DNA of 64,000 nucleotides, from assembly GCF_023169965.1 (NCBI RefSeq), contig NZ_AP025592.1, positions 186,001-250,000 on the forward strand, in the 5' to 3' direction. The stretch comes from Anaeromyxobacter paludicola. Its GTDB lineage: Bacteria; Myxococcota; Myxococcia; Myxococcales; Anaeromyxobacteraceae. Positions within the stretch are counted from its first letter, which is position 1. Each line of letters begins with the position of its first letter. Below, one piece after another: positions 17,148-27,650 of this stretch. Both the position numbers and the translations under genes were made by a program. The notes below the pieces were generated by a model, which saw only the letters and a list, made by a program, of their open reading frames with translations, had not been told where the DNA came from and did not search any database.

Positions 17148-18388
17148 GCGGGGGCCCGCCGGGACTCACCCCGGCGCGGGCGGCCCTCGCGCTGGCGCTG
17201 CTCGCCGCCGCTCCGGCCGGCGCCCGCGACCTCGCGGAGGGGCTGCAGCTCGGCACCGCCCTGCGCTCCACCGTCCTCGCCGCCCGCCTGCCGGACGATC
17301 CGCTCCTGTATCCCGAGCCCGAGGGCGCCCGCTCCACCTGGCGGCTCCGGCTCGAGCTCAAGGCGAGCGAGGGGGAGCGGCTCACCGCGCTCGCCGCATG
17401 GGAGCTGCGGCTCGACGTCGCCTCTCCGGGCGCGAGCGGGGCCGGGATCCTGCCTCCGGAGGGGCCCGCGCCCTACCGGCTCCGGCAGCTCCAGGGCTCG
17501 CTGTCGCGCTCCGACGGCTTCCTGCTCTGGCAGGAGCTCGACCGGGCCGCGCTCGCCCTCCACCTCCCGGGCCTGGAGCTGACCGCGGGGCGCCAGGCGA
17601 TCGGGTGGGGGCGGGGCGTCCTCTTCAGCGCCATCGACGTCTTCGCGCCCTTCACGCCGCTCGAGATCGACCGCGAGTGGCGGCGCGGCGTGGACGCGCT
17701 GCGGGCCGAGCTCCGGCTCGGTGATCGCTCGTCGCTCGAGCTGGTCGCCGCCGGCGCGGAGAGCTGGGACGGCACCGCCGTGGCGGGGAGGCTCCGCGGC
17801 TACCTGGGCGACGTGGACGCCGAGCTCGCCGCCGGCCGGCTCGCCGGCGACCTCTTCGTCGGGGCCAGCAGCTCGGCCGCGGTCGCGAAGGCGGAGGTGC
17901 ACGGCGAGGCGGCCGTGTTCCAGTTGCGCGAGCCGCTCGAGCCCGGGAGCGGGCGGGCCGTCTGGAAGGCGGTGGCCGGCGCCTCCTACCGGTTCGACGT
18001 CTGGCGCGGGGTGACGCTCCTCGGCGAGTACCACCGCTCCGGGTTCGGGGTGTCCGATCCGCGCACGCTCCTCGCGCGCCTCGCGTCGCCCGCCTTCGCC
18101 GCCCGCGTCGCGCGCGGCGACACCCAGATCCTGGGGCGCCACGCCGTCGCGCTGCTCGCCTCCTCCGAGCTCTCCGAGGAGCTCTCGGTGAGCCTGCTCG
18201 CGCTCGCGAGCCCGTCGGACGGCTCGGGCGTGCTGTCGCCCGGCGCGGTCTTCACCCTCGGCCAGAGCGCGACCGTGGCGGCCAACGCCTACCTGCCGTT
18301 CGGCGAAGGGCCCCGGGGCGGCCAGCTCCGGAGCGACTACGGCGCGACCGCGATCGGCGGGCTGGTCCAGCTGCGGATCTACGACTGA
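17144..18388 (+). CDS. Outer-membrane beta-barrel protein of the ABC export cassette
   Basis: 414-aa exported protein of no family I can name. A hydrophobic signal (ARAALALALLAAAPAGARD) is followed by alternating hydrophobic/charged strands, as in porin-like barrels, ending in an aromatic-terminated strand (GGLVQLRIYD). A recognisable core is GRQAIGWGRGVLFSAIDVFAPFTP then EIDREWRRGVD, a pattern I associate with outer-membrane proteins accompanying lipid transport systems. GTG start overlapping the ATPase stop. Position and topology suggest it is the outer-membrane acceptor or exit for the cargo moved by the LolA-like protein and the ABC transporter. This role is inferred from context. Confidence 0.75.
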   Translation: MSGGPPGLTPARAALALALLAAAPAGARDLAEGLQLGTALRSTVLAARLPDDPLLYPEPEGARSTWRLRLELKASEGERLTALAAWELRLDVASPGASGAGILPPEGPAPYRLRQLQGSLSRSDGFLLWQELDRAALALHLPGLELTAGRQAIGWGRGVLFSAIDVFAPFTPLEIDREWRRGVDALRAELRLGDRSSLELVAAGAESWDGTAVAGRLRGYLGDVDAELAAGRLAGDLFVGASSSAAVAKAEVHGEAAVFQLREPLEPGSGRAVWKAVAGASYRFDVWRGVTLLGEYHRSGFGVSDPRTLLARLASPAFAARVARGDTQILGRHAVALLASSELSEELSVSLLALASPSDGSGVLSPGAVFTLGQSATVAANAYLPFGEGPRGGQLRSDYGATAIGGLVQLRIYD

Positions 18389-18436
18389 GCGCCCCCCGGC
18401 CCTCCGACGGAGGGGCCCCCTGTCAGGTAGGCGTGC

Positions 18437-18442
18437 TAGCGT
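18437..18442 (+). promoter_or_regulatory. -10 box of recJ (leaderless type)
   Basis: TAGCGT lies 8 bases before the GTG at 18451 with no ribosome binding site, the same arrangement as several other genes in this window. Confidence 0.4.
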
Positions 18443-18450
18443 CCCGCGCC

Positions 18451-20169
18451 GTGAACGTTCCGGCGCGGCGGCGGTGGGTGGAGGTCCCCTGTGACGAGGC
18501 GGCGGCGCAGGGGCTGGAGCGGGCCCTCTCGCTCCACCCGCTCGCGGCGCGGACCCTGGCCTGCCGGGGGCTCGCCGATCCGGCGGAGGCCGAGCGCTTC
18601 CTCGCCGCGCGGCTCGCCGACCTGCCCGACCCCTTCCTGATGCGGGGCATGGAGGAGGCCGTCGGCCGCATCCGGCGCGCCCTCGCCGACCGCGAGCGGG
18701 TCTGCGTCTACGGCGACTACGACGTGGACGGCGTCACCTCCACCGTGATCCTCACCCGGTTCCTCCGGGCGGCCGGGGGCGAGGTGGTGACCTACACGCC
18801 GCACCGGCTGGTGGAGGGCTACGGGCTCAACGCCGGCGCGGTGGCGAAGCTCGCCGCCGATGGGGTGAAGCTGCTCGTCACGGTGGACTGCGGCATCACC
18901 AGCGTGGAGGAGGTGCGCGCGGCGGCGGCGCTGGGGCTCGAGGTGGTGGTGGTGGATCACCACACCGTCCCGGTGGCGCTCCCGGCCGCGGCGGCGATCC
19001 TGAACCCGCACCAGCCCGGCTGCGGCTACCCGTCCAAGGTGCTCGCCGCGGTGGGCGTCACCTTCTGCCTCCTCATGGCGCTCCGCAAGCGGCTGCGCGA
19101 GGCGGGCTGGTTCGGGGCGGCGCGGCCCGAGCCGAACCTGCGCGAGTACCTCGATCTCGTCGCCCTCGGCACGGTGGCCGACGTGGTCCCGCTCACCGGC
19201 GCCAACCGGGTGCTGGTGCGCCACGGGCTCGAGGCGCTGGCGAAGACCGGCCGCCCCGGGCTGCGCGCCCTGAAGCAGGTGGCCGGGGTGCCGGAGGGCG
19301 CGCCGGTCACCGCCGGCCAGGTCGGGTTCCGGCTCGGGCCGAGGGTGAACGCCGCGGGCCGGCTCGACGACGCGGGGCGGGGCGTGCGGCTGCTCCTCTG
19401 TGAGGATCCGGCCGAGGCGGCGGCCCTCGCCCGCGAGCTGGACGACGAGAACCGGGCGCGGCAGGAGATCGAGCGGCAGATCCTCGACGAGGCGCTCACC
19501 GAGGCGGCGGCGCGGGTGGCGGAGGGGGCGCGCGGGCTCGTGCTGGCGCGCGAGGGCTGGCACCCGGGCGTCATCGGCATCGTGGCCTCGCGGGTGGTGG
19601 AGCGCTTCCACCGGCCCACCCTCCTCATCGGCGTGAACGACGGGGTGGGGAAGGGGAGCGGCCGCAGCATCGAGGGCTTCCACCTCTACGACGCGCTCGC
19701 CTCCTGCGAGCGACACCTCGCCCGCTTCGGGGGGCACAAGCACGCCGCCGGGGTCACCGTGGCGCCGGAAGCGATCCCGGCCTTCCGCGCCGCCTTCGAG
19801 GCCCACGCGGCCGGCGCGCTCGGGGAGGACGATCTCGTGGCCCGCTGCCGCATCGAGGGCCGGCTCGCCGCCGGCGAGGCCACCGAGCGCGCGGCCGAGG
19901 CGCTGGAGCGGCTCGCGCCCTTCGGCGCCGGCCATCCCGAGCCGCTCTTCGCGCTCAGGGCGCGTCCCACCCGGGCCCGGAGCATGGGGGCTGGCGGAGC
20001 GCACCTCAAGCTCGCGTTCGGGGGCGTGGACGCGGTCGGCTTCTCGATGGGCGACCGGCTCCCCCTCTGCGACGGCGAGGTGGAGGTCGCGGCCTCGCTG
20101 GGCTTCGACGAGTGGGACGGCCGCCGTCGGCTACAGCTGAAGCTGAAGGACCTGCGCCGCCCCGCCTAG
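18451..20169 (+). CDS. recJ: Single-stranded-DNA-specific exonuclease RecJ
   Basis: 572-aa RecJ, a 5'-3' ssDNA exonuclease of the DHH superfamily acting in RecF-pathway recombination, mismatch repair and base excision repair. The metal-binding motifs are intact: DYDVDG, TVDCGI, VVVDHH, the GTVADVVPL motif, RVNAAGRLDDA, and in the DHHA1 part GSGRSIEGFHLYDAL and GGHKHAAG. An OB-fold C-terminal region follows. The start is taken as GTG 18451 because it follows a -10-like hexamer by 8 bases; a GTG at 18433 would add six residues upstream of that box. The stop overlaps the stop of the convergent YHS gene. Confidence 0.95.
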   Translation: MNVPARRRWVEVPCDEAAAQGLERALSLHPLAARTLACRGLADPAEAERFLAARLADLPDPFLMRGMEEAVGRIRRALADRERVCVYGDYDVDGVTSTVILTRFLRAAGGEVVTYTPHRLVEGYGLNAGAVAKLAADGVKLLVTVDCGITSVEEVRAAAALGLEVVVVDHHTVPVALPAAAAILNPHQPGCGYPSKVLAAVGVTFCLLMALRKRLREAGWFGAARPEPNLREYLDLVALGTVADVVPLTGANRVLVRHGLEALAKTGRPGLRALKQVAGVPEGAPVTAGQVGFRLGPRVNAAGRLDDAGRGVRLLLCEDPAEAAALARELDDENRARQEIERQILDEALTEAAARVAEGARGLVLAREGWHPGVIGIVASRVVERFHRPTLLIGVNDGVGKGSGRSIEGFHLYDALASCERHLARFGGHKHAAGVTVAPEAIPAFRAAFEAHAAGALGEDDLVARCRIEGRLAAGEATERAAEALERLAPFGAGHPEPLFALRARPTRARSMGAGGAHLKLAFGGVDAVGFSMGDRLPLCDGEVEVAASLGFDEWDGRRRLQLKLKDLRRPA

Positions 20170-20387
20170 GCGACTCCCCACTGGACCTGGGCCTTGCTGA
20201 AGAGGGCCCCCATCCTGGCGAGGTCCTGGAGCCGCAGCCGCTCGGCCCGCCTCTCGAAGCGCTCCTTGCACCGCTTCGAGCAGAAGAAGTAGCGGCGCCG
20301 CTTGTACTCGCTGCTGGCCGAGTCCTGCTCCACCACCGGCTTCCCGCAGATCGGATCCAGCGAAACCCCGTCGGTCCGCGCCCTCAT
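20166..20387 (-). CDS. Small YHS-domain (metal-binding) protein
   Basis: 73-aa protein with a YHS-type motif: DPICGKPV near the N-terminus, then YFFCSKRCKERF. YHS domains occur in metal-handling proteins and heavy-metal ATPases and are presumed to bind a metal through the paired cysteines. The rest is a basic helical tail (RLRLQDLARMGALFSK). ATG at 20387 is chosen because AGGAGG lies 5 bases upstream. It is convergent with recJ, sharing a CTAG at the stop codons. No metal transporter is adjacent. Confidence 0.78.
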   Translation of the reverse strand: MRARTDGVSLDPICGKPVVEQDSASSEYKRRRYFFCSKRCKERFERRAERLRLQDLARMGALFSKAQVQWGVA

Positions 20388-20578
20388 GGCCGCCTCCTTC
20401 CGCCGCTCGCCCTCGCCACCCGCCGAGGCGGAGGTGCAACCTCGGGGCCAGCGGCGGAGGGCCCGGGGGGCCGGTTTACGAGCGCCCGCACGGGCCGGGC
20501 TGTAAATGTTCGTGGCACGATCCGGAAAATAAGTCGCCTGACGGTCGGACGGGCCACCCGAGCCGCGCCCACAGCTCC
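20388..20578. other. Gap between the YHS gene and the aspS promoter
   Basis: No convincing gene. It holds a short AT-rich island around 20501-20535 which probably contains the promoter of the leftward YHS gene, but I could not identify clear -35 and -10 elements. Confidence 0.4.
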
Positions 20579-20607
20579 TTGACGGGCCGCGAGAGCGAGT
20601 GTTAGCT
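20579..20607 (+). promoter_or_regulatory. Promoter of aspS
   Basis: TTGACG (20579-20584), 17 bases, TTAGCT (20602-20607). The aspS TTG start is 28 bases further on, with GGAGG at optimal spacing. One of the clearest sigma-70-type promoters in the window. Confidence 0.6.
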
Positions 20608-20635
20608 GACCTGCTCATCTCACGGAGGGACGGCC

Positions 20636-22450
<1,815 letters not shown>

Positions 22451-22474
22451 CGCGTCACGCCACCCGGCTGACTC

Positions 22475-22513
22475 CGCGGCCGCGTCAGGCGCTTGACGCG
22501 GCCGCGCCGTTTC
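22475..22513 (+). terminator. Rho-independent terminator after aspS
   Basis: Perfect 13-base-pair stem (22475-22487 with 22494-22506; CGCGGCCGCGTCA and its complement) with a 6-base loop, followed by CCGTTT. It sits 24 bases after the aspS stop. Confidence 0.75.
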
Positions 22514-22576
22514 TCGCGCCCGGGCGCCCCTGGGCCGCGCTTCCGGCGCTGGCCTGGGGCTTGCTTCACCCCGGGC

Positions 22577-23947
22577 GTGCCGCTCCTCACCCTCTGCGTC
22601 ATCGCCCGCGACGAGGAGGCGATGCTCGAAGGCTGCCTCGCCTCGGCGCGGGACGCGGTCGACGAGGTCGTCCTCGTCGACACCGGCAGCCGCGACCGCA
22701 CCGCCGCGCTCGCCCGCGCCGCCGGCGCCCGGGTCCTCGAGCAGCCCTGGGCCGACGACTTCTCCGCCCCCCGGAACCTCGCCCTGGCCGAGGCGCGCGG
22801 CGACTGGGTGCTGCAGCTCGACGCCGACGAGCGGCTGGCGCCCGGCTCGGGCGAGGCGCTGCGCCAGGCCCTGCGCGGCGGCGGCTTCGAGCGCGGGCTC
22901 CTGCGGCTCCACAACGCCTCGCGGCTCGACGCGGCGCCCGCCGAGGTCCTGTCCGGCCGCGCCCGCCTGGGCGAGCCGCAGTGGCTGCTGCGCGCCTTCC
23001 GGCGGCTCCCGGGCGTGCGCTACGAGAGCCCCATCCACGAGTCGCCCCTGCCGTCGCTCGTCCGGGCGGGGGCGCGCCCCCGCTTCCTCGACGCCGAGAT
23101 CGTGCACCTCGGCGCCGTGCCCGGCCTCCGCGACGCCCGCGCGAAGTCGGCGCGGAACGCGGCGCTGCTCCGGCGCCGGCTCGAGGACGCGCCCGGCGAC
23201 GTGCGGCTCTGGGGCTACCTCGCGCTCGAGCTCGCCGGCGCGGGCGATCGGGCCGGGGCGGCGGAGGCCGCCGAGCGCGGCTGGCAGGTCCTCGCCGCGC
23301 TGCCGCCCGGGATCTCGGCGCACCAGCTCTGCGCCGCCCGGGCCACGCTCGCCTACAACGACGGCGACCTCGACCGGGCGCTCCAGACGGTGGACCGGCT
23401 GGTCGCGCGCGAGGGCGACTCGCCCGACGCCATGTTCCTGCGGGGCAGCACGCTGCTCCGGCTCGCCTTCCGCGAGCCGCCCGGCGCCGTTCGGCAGGCC
23501 GTCCTCGAGCAGGCGGCGCGGGCCCTCCAGGCGACGCTCGCGACCGCGGGCGCGCCGCACGAGCGCCGGACGCTCGGCGGCGCGTCGGGGCACGCGGCGA
23601 ACGGCCAGCTCGGCCTCGTCCTCCTGGCGCGGCGCGACTGGGCCGGCGCCCGCGACGCGCTCCTCGCCGCCCTCGGCGATCGCCCCGGCGACCGCGAGGC
23701 GGCGCTCGGCCTCGCCGAGGCCCGCGCCGAGCTCGGGGAGGCGGCGCAGGCGCTGCGCGAGCTCGAGCCGCTGCTCGACGCCTCGCCCGACGGCTGGGCG
23801 GTGGCGGCCCGCGCGGCCCAGGTCCTCGGCGCGCTGGACGACGCGCGGGCCCTCCTCGCCGAGGCGGCGCGCCGGCAGTCGGCCGGCTTCTCCGCGCCGC
23901 ACCGGCGCGAGCGCGCCCAGGCGCTCGCCGGCGAGGTGTCCCGGTGA
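22577..23947 (+). CDS. Glycosyltransferase family 2 with TPR-like C-terminus (tandem copy 1)
   Basis: 456-aa protein. The N-terminal GT-A domain (about residues 1-220) begins [18 protein letters not shown], with [12 protein letters not shown] for nucleotide binding and the metal-binding QLDADER. The C-terminal half is Ala/Leu-rich helical repeats resembling tetratricopeptide repeats. It presumably transfers a sugar from a nucleotide donor; the acceptor is unknown, and TPR-bearing enzymes of this kind often act on proteins or bulky glycans. GTG 22577 is chosen because it precedes the first beta strand directly. It is the first of three paralogues joined by overlapping stop/start codons. Confidence 0.85.
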   Translation: MPLLTLCVIARDEEAMLEGCLASARDAVDEVVLVDTGSRDRTAALARAAGARVLEQPWADDFSAPRNLALAEARGDWVLQLDADERLAPGSGEALRQALRGGGFERGLLRLHNASRLDAAPAEVLSGRARLGEPQWLLRAFRRLPGVRYESPIHESPLPSLVRAGARPRFLDAEIVHLGAVPGLRDARAKSARNAALLRRRLEDAPGDVRLWGYLALELAGAGDRAGAAEAAERGWQVLAALPPGISAHQLCAARATLAYNDGDLDRALQTVDRLVAREGDSPDAMFLRGSTLLRLAFREPPGAVRQAVLEQAARALQATLATAGAPHERRTLGGASGHAANGQLGLVLLARRDWAGARDALLAALGDRPGDREAALGLAEARAELGEAAQALRELEPLLDASPDGWAVAARAAQVLGALDDARALLAEAARRQSAGFSAPHRRERAQALAGEVSR

Positions 23948-25338
23948 GCCCGGCGACCGCGCCCCGCGTCTCGCTCTGTCTCATCGCCAGGGACGAGGAG
24001 CGCTTCCTCCCGGGCTGCCTCGCCTCGGCGCGGGCGGCGGTGGACGAGGTGATCGTCGTGGACACGGGGAGCCGGGACGGCACGGTGGCGCTCGCCCGGG
24101 CGGCGGGGGCCCGCGTCCTCGAGGCCCCCTGGACCGGCGACTTCTCGGCGCCCCGCAACCTGGGGCTCGCCGCCGCGACCGGCGACTGGGTGCTGCAGCT
24201 CGACGCCGACGAGCGGCTCGCCGGCGGCGCCGCCGCGGCGCTGCGGCGCGCCGTCGCCGAGCCGGGCGGCGCCGCCGCCTTCCTGGTCCGGCTCCACGAC
24301 GCCGCGCGGCTCGACGCGCCGGAGGCGGAGGTGCTCTCCGGCGCCGCCCGGCTGCGCGACGTCGCGCTCCTGCCGCGCCTCTTCCGGCGGCTGCCGGGCC
24401 TGGCCTGGCGCGGCGCGGTCCACGAGCGGATCGACGAGGCCCTCGCCGAGGCGGGGGCCCGGTTCGCGCTCTCGGACGTGGACCTCGTCCACCTCGGCGC
24501 GGTGCCGGAGCTCCGGGAGGCGCTCGGCAAGCGGGCGCGGAACACCGCCATCCTCCGCCGGGCCTGCGACGACGGCTCGGGCGACGTGACGCCCTTCGGC
24601 TACCTCTGCCTCGAGCTGCGCGCGGAGGGGCGCGGGGAGGAGGCCTGGCAGGTGGCGGCCCGCGGCTGGGCCCTCGTCCCCGGCCAGCCCCGGACCCGGT
24701 CGCTCCACAACTTCCTCGTCGCGCGGGCCATGCTGGCGCTCGATCGCGGCGAGCCGTCCCTGGCCCTCGAGAGCGTGGCGGCCCTGGAGGCCCGCTCCGC
24801 CCTGGGCGCCGACGCCCTGCTGCTGCGCGGGGTGGCCTCGCTGCAGCTCGCCCTGTCCGCCCCGGCGGCCGGCCGCGCGGCCCCCCTCGCCGCCGCGGTC
24901 GCGGCCCTGCGCGCCGCGCGGGCGCGCCACGACCTCGTCGACCCGCACCAGGTGATCGGCGGGTCGAGCGGCGACACCGCCGCCGCCCAGCTCGGGCTGG
25001 CGCTGCTCCTCTCCGGCCGCTCCGAGGAGGCGGCCGGCGCCTTCGAGGACGCGCTGCGGCTGCGGCCCGGGCTCCCGGAGGCCGCGCTCGGGCTGGCCGA
25101 GTGCCGCCTGGAGCGGGGCGACCCGGCCGGCGCGCTCGCGTCGCTCTCGCCCCTCCTCGGCGCCCGGCCCGACGGCTGGGCGCTGGCGGCCCGCGCCGCG
25201 CACGCGCTCGGCGCCGCCGCCGACGCCCGCAGCCTGCTCGCCGAGGCCCACCGGCGGGCCGGGGCCGGCTTCCTCTCGCCGCACCGGCTCGAGGCGGCGC
25301 GCGCGCTCTGGGCCGCGCTGGAAGGAGCCTCGCCGTGA
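23944..25338 (+). CDS. Glycosyltransferase family 2 with TPR-like C-terminus (tandem copy 2)
   Basis: 464-aa paralogue of the preceding gene, with the same order: [37 protein letters not shown], then helical repeats ending in [12 protein letters not shown], which aligns with the end of copy 1. GTG start overlapping the previous stop (GTGA). The DxD-type motif and nucleotide-binding aspartates are intact, so activity is likely. Divergence from copies 1 and 3 is spread over the protein, suggesting an old duplication with separate acceptor or donor specificities. The C-terminal repeats include a middle segment ([17 protein letters not shown]) matched loosely in the other two copies. Confidence 0.85.
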   Translation: MSPATAPRVSLCLIARDEERFLPGCLASARAAVDEVIVVDTGSRDGTVALARAAGARVLEAPWTGDFSAPRNLGLAAATGDWVLQLDADERLAGGAAAALRRAVAEPGGAAAFLVRLHDAARLDAPEAEVLSGAARLRDVALLPRLFRRLPGLAWRGAVHERIDEALAEAGARFALSDVDLVHLGAVPELREALGKRARNTAILRRACDDGSGDVTPFGYLCLELRAEGRGEEAWQVAARGWALVPGQPRTRSLHNFLVARAMLALDRGEPSLALESVAALEARSALGADALLLRGVASLQLALSAPAAGRAAPLAAAVAALRAARARHDLVDPHQVIGGSSGDTAAAQLGLALLLSGRSEEAAGAFEDALRLRPGLPEAALGLAECRLERGDPAGALASLSPLLGARPDGWALAARAAHALGAAADARSLLAEAHRRAGAGFLSPHRLEAARALWAALEGASP

Positions 25339-27602
25339 GCCGACGCCTCTCGCTCTGCCTCATCGTCCGGGACGAGGAGCGGCTCCTGCCCGGCTGCCTC
25401 GCCTCGGTGGCCGGCCTCGCCGACGAGGTCGTGGTCGTGGACACCGGCAGCGCCGACCGGACCGCCGAGCTCGCCCGGGAGGCCGGCGCGAAGGTGATCC
25501 TGCGCCCCTGGGACGACGACTTCTCGGCGGCGCGCAACGCCGCGCTCGCCGCCGCCACCGGCGACTGGGTGCTACAGCTCGACGCCGACGAGCGGCTGGC
25601 GCCCGGCGCCGCGCCGCGGCTGCGCGCGGCCGTGGAGGCCGACCGGTCGGCGGCGCTCCTCCTGCCGCTCCACGACGCGAGCCGGCTCGACGCCCCGCCG
25701 GAGGAGGTGCTCTCCGGCCGCGCCCGGCTCGGCGAGCCGGCGCTCCTCCTCCGGGCCTTCCGGCGCCTCCCCGGGATCGCCTACCGGGGCCCCATCCACG
25801 AGAGCGTCGGCGACTGGCTCGGCGCCCGCGGCCACCGGGCCGCCGTGGTGGACGCGCCCATCGTGCACTACGGCGCCGTGCCCGGCCTGCGCGCCGAGCG
25901 CGCCAAGCGGGACCGGAACCTGGACCTCCTGCGCCGCTGGTGCGACGCGGCGGACGGAGAGGTGACGCCGTTCGGCTATCTCGCGGTGGAGCTGCTCCAG
26001 ACCGGCGATCCCGACGCCGCCTGGGCGGTGGCCGAGCGCGGCTGGGCGCTCCTCGACGCGCAGCCGCCGGGCCGGGTGGTGCACCGGCTGGCGGTGGCGC
26101 GGGCCGCCGCGGCGCTGCAGCGGGGCGCGCCGGGCGCGGCGCTCGACACCCTCGACCGGCTCGCCGCGCGGGACGGCGACAGCTCCGACGGGCTCCTGCT
26201 CCGGGCCGACGCGCACCTCGCGCTCGCGCGCGCCGCGCCGCCCGGGAGCGGCGAGCGCCGGGACCGGGCCCGCGCCGCCGCCGAGGCCTGCTCCGGCGCG
26301 CTCGCGCAGGAGGGGCGCCCCGACCCCTCGCGCTTCCTCCCCGGCTCGGCCTCGCACGCCGCCGCGGCGCGGCTCGGCGCCGCGCTGCTCCTCCTCGGAC
26401 GCCCGGCCGACGCGCGGGCGGCCTTCGAGGCCGCGCTGGCGCGCGCGCCCGGCCTGCCGGAGCCGCTCCTGGGGCGCGCCGAGGCGCTCCTCGACGAGGG
26501 TCGCCCCGCCGAGGCGCTCGCCGCCCTGGAGACGCTGCTCGACGCGCGACCGGACGGCTGGCTGCTCGCCGCGGCGGCGGCGGCGGCGCTCGGGGCGGCC
26601 TCCGACGCACGGGCGCTGTTCGCCGAGGCGGGGCGCCGCTGGGGCGCGGGGATCGCCGCCGAGCGGCGGGAGCGGGGCGAGGCCCTCGCGGCGGCGCTGG
26701 GACACCCCCTCCCTGGCTCGCCCCCGCGCGGAGGGGGAGGGGATGGCCCCGTCGCTGCGCCGGGAGCGGCTCCGTCCCGCTTCGCCGTGACCGTGGTCTC
26801 CCCGCCCGGCTACCCGCACAGCCAGGCGTTCCGGGAGATCGCCGAGACCCTGCACTACGGGCTCCTCGCGCTCGGCCACGACTGCGTGCTCACCGACCGC
26901 GCCGACCTCCCCGGCCGCCGCCACGTCCTGCTCGGCTCGAACCTCCTGCCGAGCCACCCCATCCCGCTCGCGCCCGACACCGTGCTCTACAACCTCGAGC
27001 AGGTGGACCGCGCGAGCACCTGGCTCTCGCCGGCGCTCCTCGACCTGTTCCGGCGGCACACCGTCTGGGACTACAGCGAGAAGAACGCCGACGAGCTCGC
27101 GCGGATGGGGCTGCCGCGGCCGCGGGTGGTCCCGGTGGGCTTCGCCCCGGCGCTGGTCCGCATCCCCGCCCGCGAGGAGGACATCGACGTGCTCTTCTAC
27201 GGCTCGGTGAACGAGCGGCGGAAGCGCGTGCTCGACGCCCTCGCGGCGGCGGGCGCCCGGGTGCAGGCGCTCTTCGGCGTCTACGGACCGGAGCGCGACG
27301 CCTTCATCGCCCGCTCGAAGCTGGTGGTGAACCCCCACTACTTCGAGGCCAAGGTCTTCGAGGTGGTGCGCGTCTCCTACCTGCTCGCGAACGGGCGGTG
27401 CGTGGTGTCGGAGCGCGGCGCCGACCCGGTGGAGGAGCGCGCCTTCGAGGACGCGGTGGCGTTCGCCCCCTACGAGGCGCTGGTGGCCACCTGCCTGCGG
27501 CTCCTCGGCGACCCCGCCGAGCGGGCCCACCGCGCCGAGGCGGGCCGGCGACTCATGGAGGCCCGCCCGGAGTCGGAGTACCTGCGCGCCGCGCTCGGCT
27601 GA
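25335..27602 (+). CDS. Two-domain glycosyltransferase: family 2/TPR module (copy 3) fused to a GT-B-like domain
   Basis: 755-aa fusion. Residues 1 to about 455 repeat the layout of the two upstream paralogues ([36 protein letters not shown], helical repeats). A Pro/Gly-rich linker (about 456-480) is encoded by a copy of the C/G-rich palindromic repeat. A C-terminal domain (about 481-755) follows with [64 protein letters not shown] and ERGADPVEE. This resembles GT-B proteins of the CgeB/family 1 style. The GTG start overlaps the previous stop. The two modules could add consecutive sugars. It ends the tandem array. Confidence 0.83.
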   Translation: MSRRLSLCLIVRDEERLLPGCLASVAGLADEVVVVDTGSADRTAELAREAGAKVILRPWDDDFSAARNAALAAATGDWVLQLDADERLAPGAAPRLRAAVEADRSAALLLPLHDASRLDAPPEEVLSGRARLGEPALLLRAFRRLPGIAYRGPIHESVGDWLGARGHRAAVVDAPIVHYGAVPGLRAERAKRDRNLDLLRRWCDAADGEVTPFGYLAVELLQTGDPDAAWAVAERGWALLDAQPPGRVVHRLAVARAAAALQRGAPGAALDTLDRLAARDGDSSDGLLLRADAHLALARAAPPGSGERRDRARAAAEACSGALAQEGRPDPSRFLPGSASHAAAARLGAALLLLGRPADARAAFEAALARAPGLPEPLLGRAEALLDEGRPAEALAALETLLDARPDGWLLAAAAAAALGAASDARALFAEAGRRWGAGIAAERRERGEALAAALGHPLPGSPPRGGGGDGPVAAPGAAPSRFAVTVVSPPGYPHSQAFREIAETLHYGLLALGHDCVLTDRADLPGRRHVLLGSNLLPSHPIPLAPDTVLYNLEQVDRASTWLSPALLDLFRRHTVWDYSEKNADELARMGLPRPRVVPVGFAPALVRIPAREEDIDVLFYGSVNERRKRVLDALAAAGARVQALFGVYGPERDAFIARSKLVVNPHYFEAKVFEVVRVSYLLANGRCVVSERGADPVEERAFEDAVAFAPYEALVATCLRLLGDPAERAHRAEAGRRLMEARPESEYLRAALG
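26704..26742. repeat. C/G-rich palindromic repeat inside a coding region (copy C)
   Basis: Imperfect inverted repeat: CCCCTCCC on the left, GGGGGAGGGG on the right, with an internal CCCCCGC core shared with the intergenic copies. It is translated as part of a Pro/Gly-rich linker between the two domains of the third glycosyltransferase. Confidence 0.55.
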
Positions 27603-27638
27603 TCCCGAACGGGTCCGGCCTGCCGACCGGACGGGCGC

Positions 27639-27644
27639 TATCTC
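27639..27644 (+). promoter_or_regulatory. -10 box of glpA (leaderless type)
   Basis: TATCTC followed after 6 bases by the GTG start of glpA. No ribosome binding site and no clear -35 element. Confidence 0.4.
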
Positions 27645-27650
27645 TCCGGG

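Noticed and set aside
22493-22498. TTGACG as a -35 element for the first tandem glycosyltransferase gene.
   Set aside because: It is part of the right arm of the perfect aspS terminator hairpin, and no -10 lies 16-18 bases downstream.
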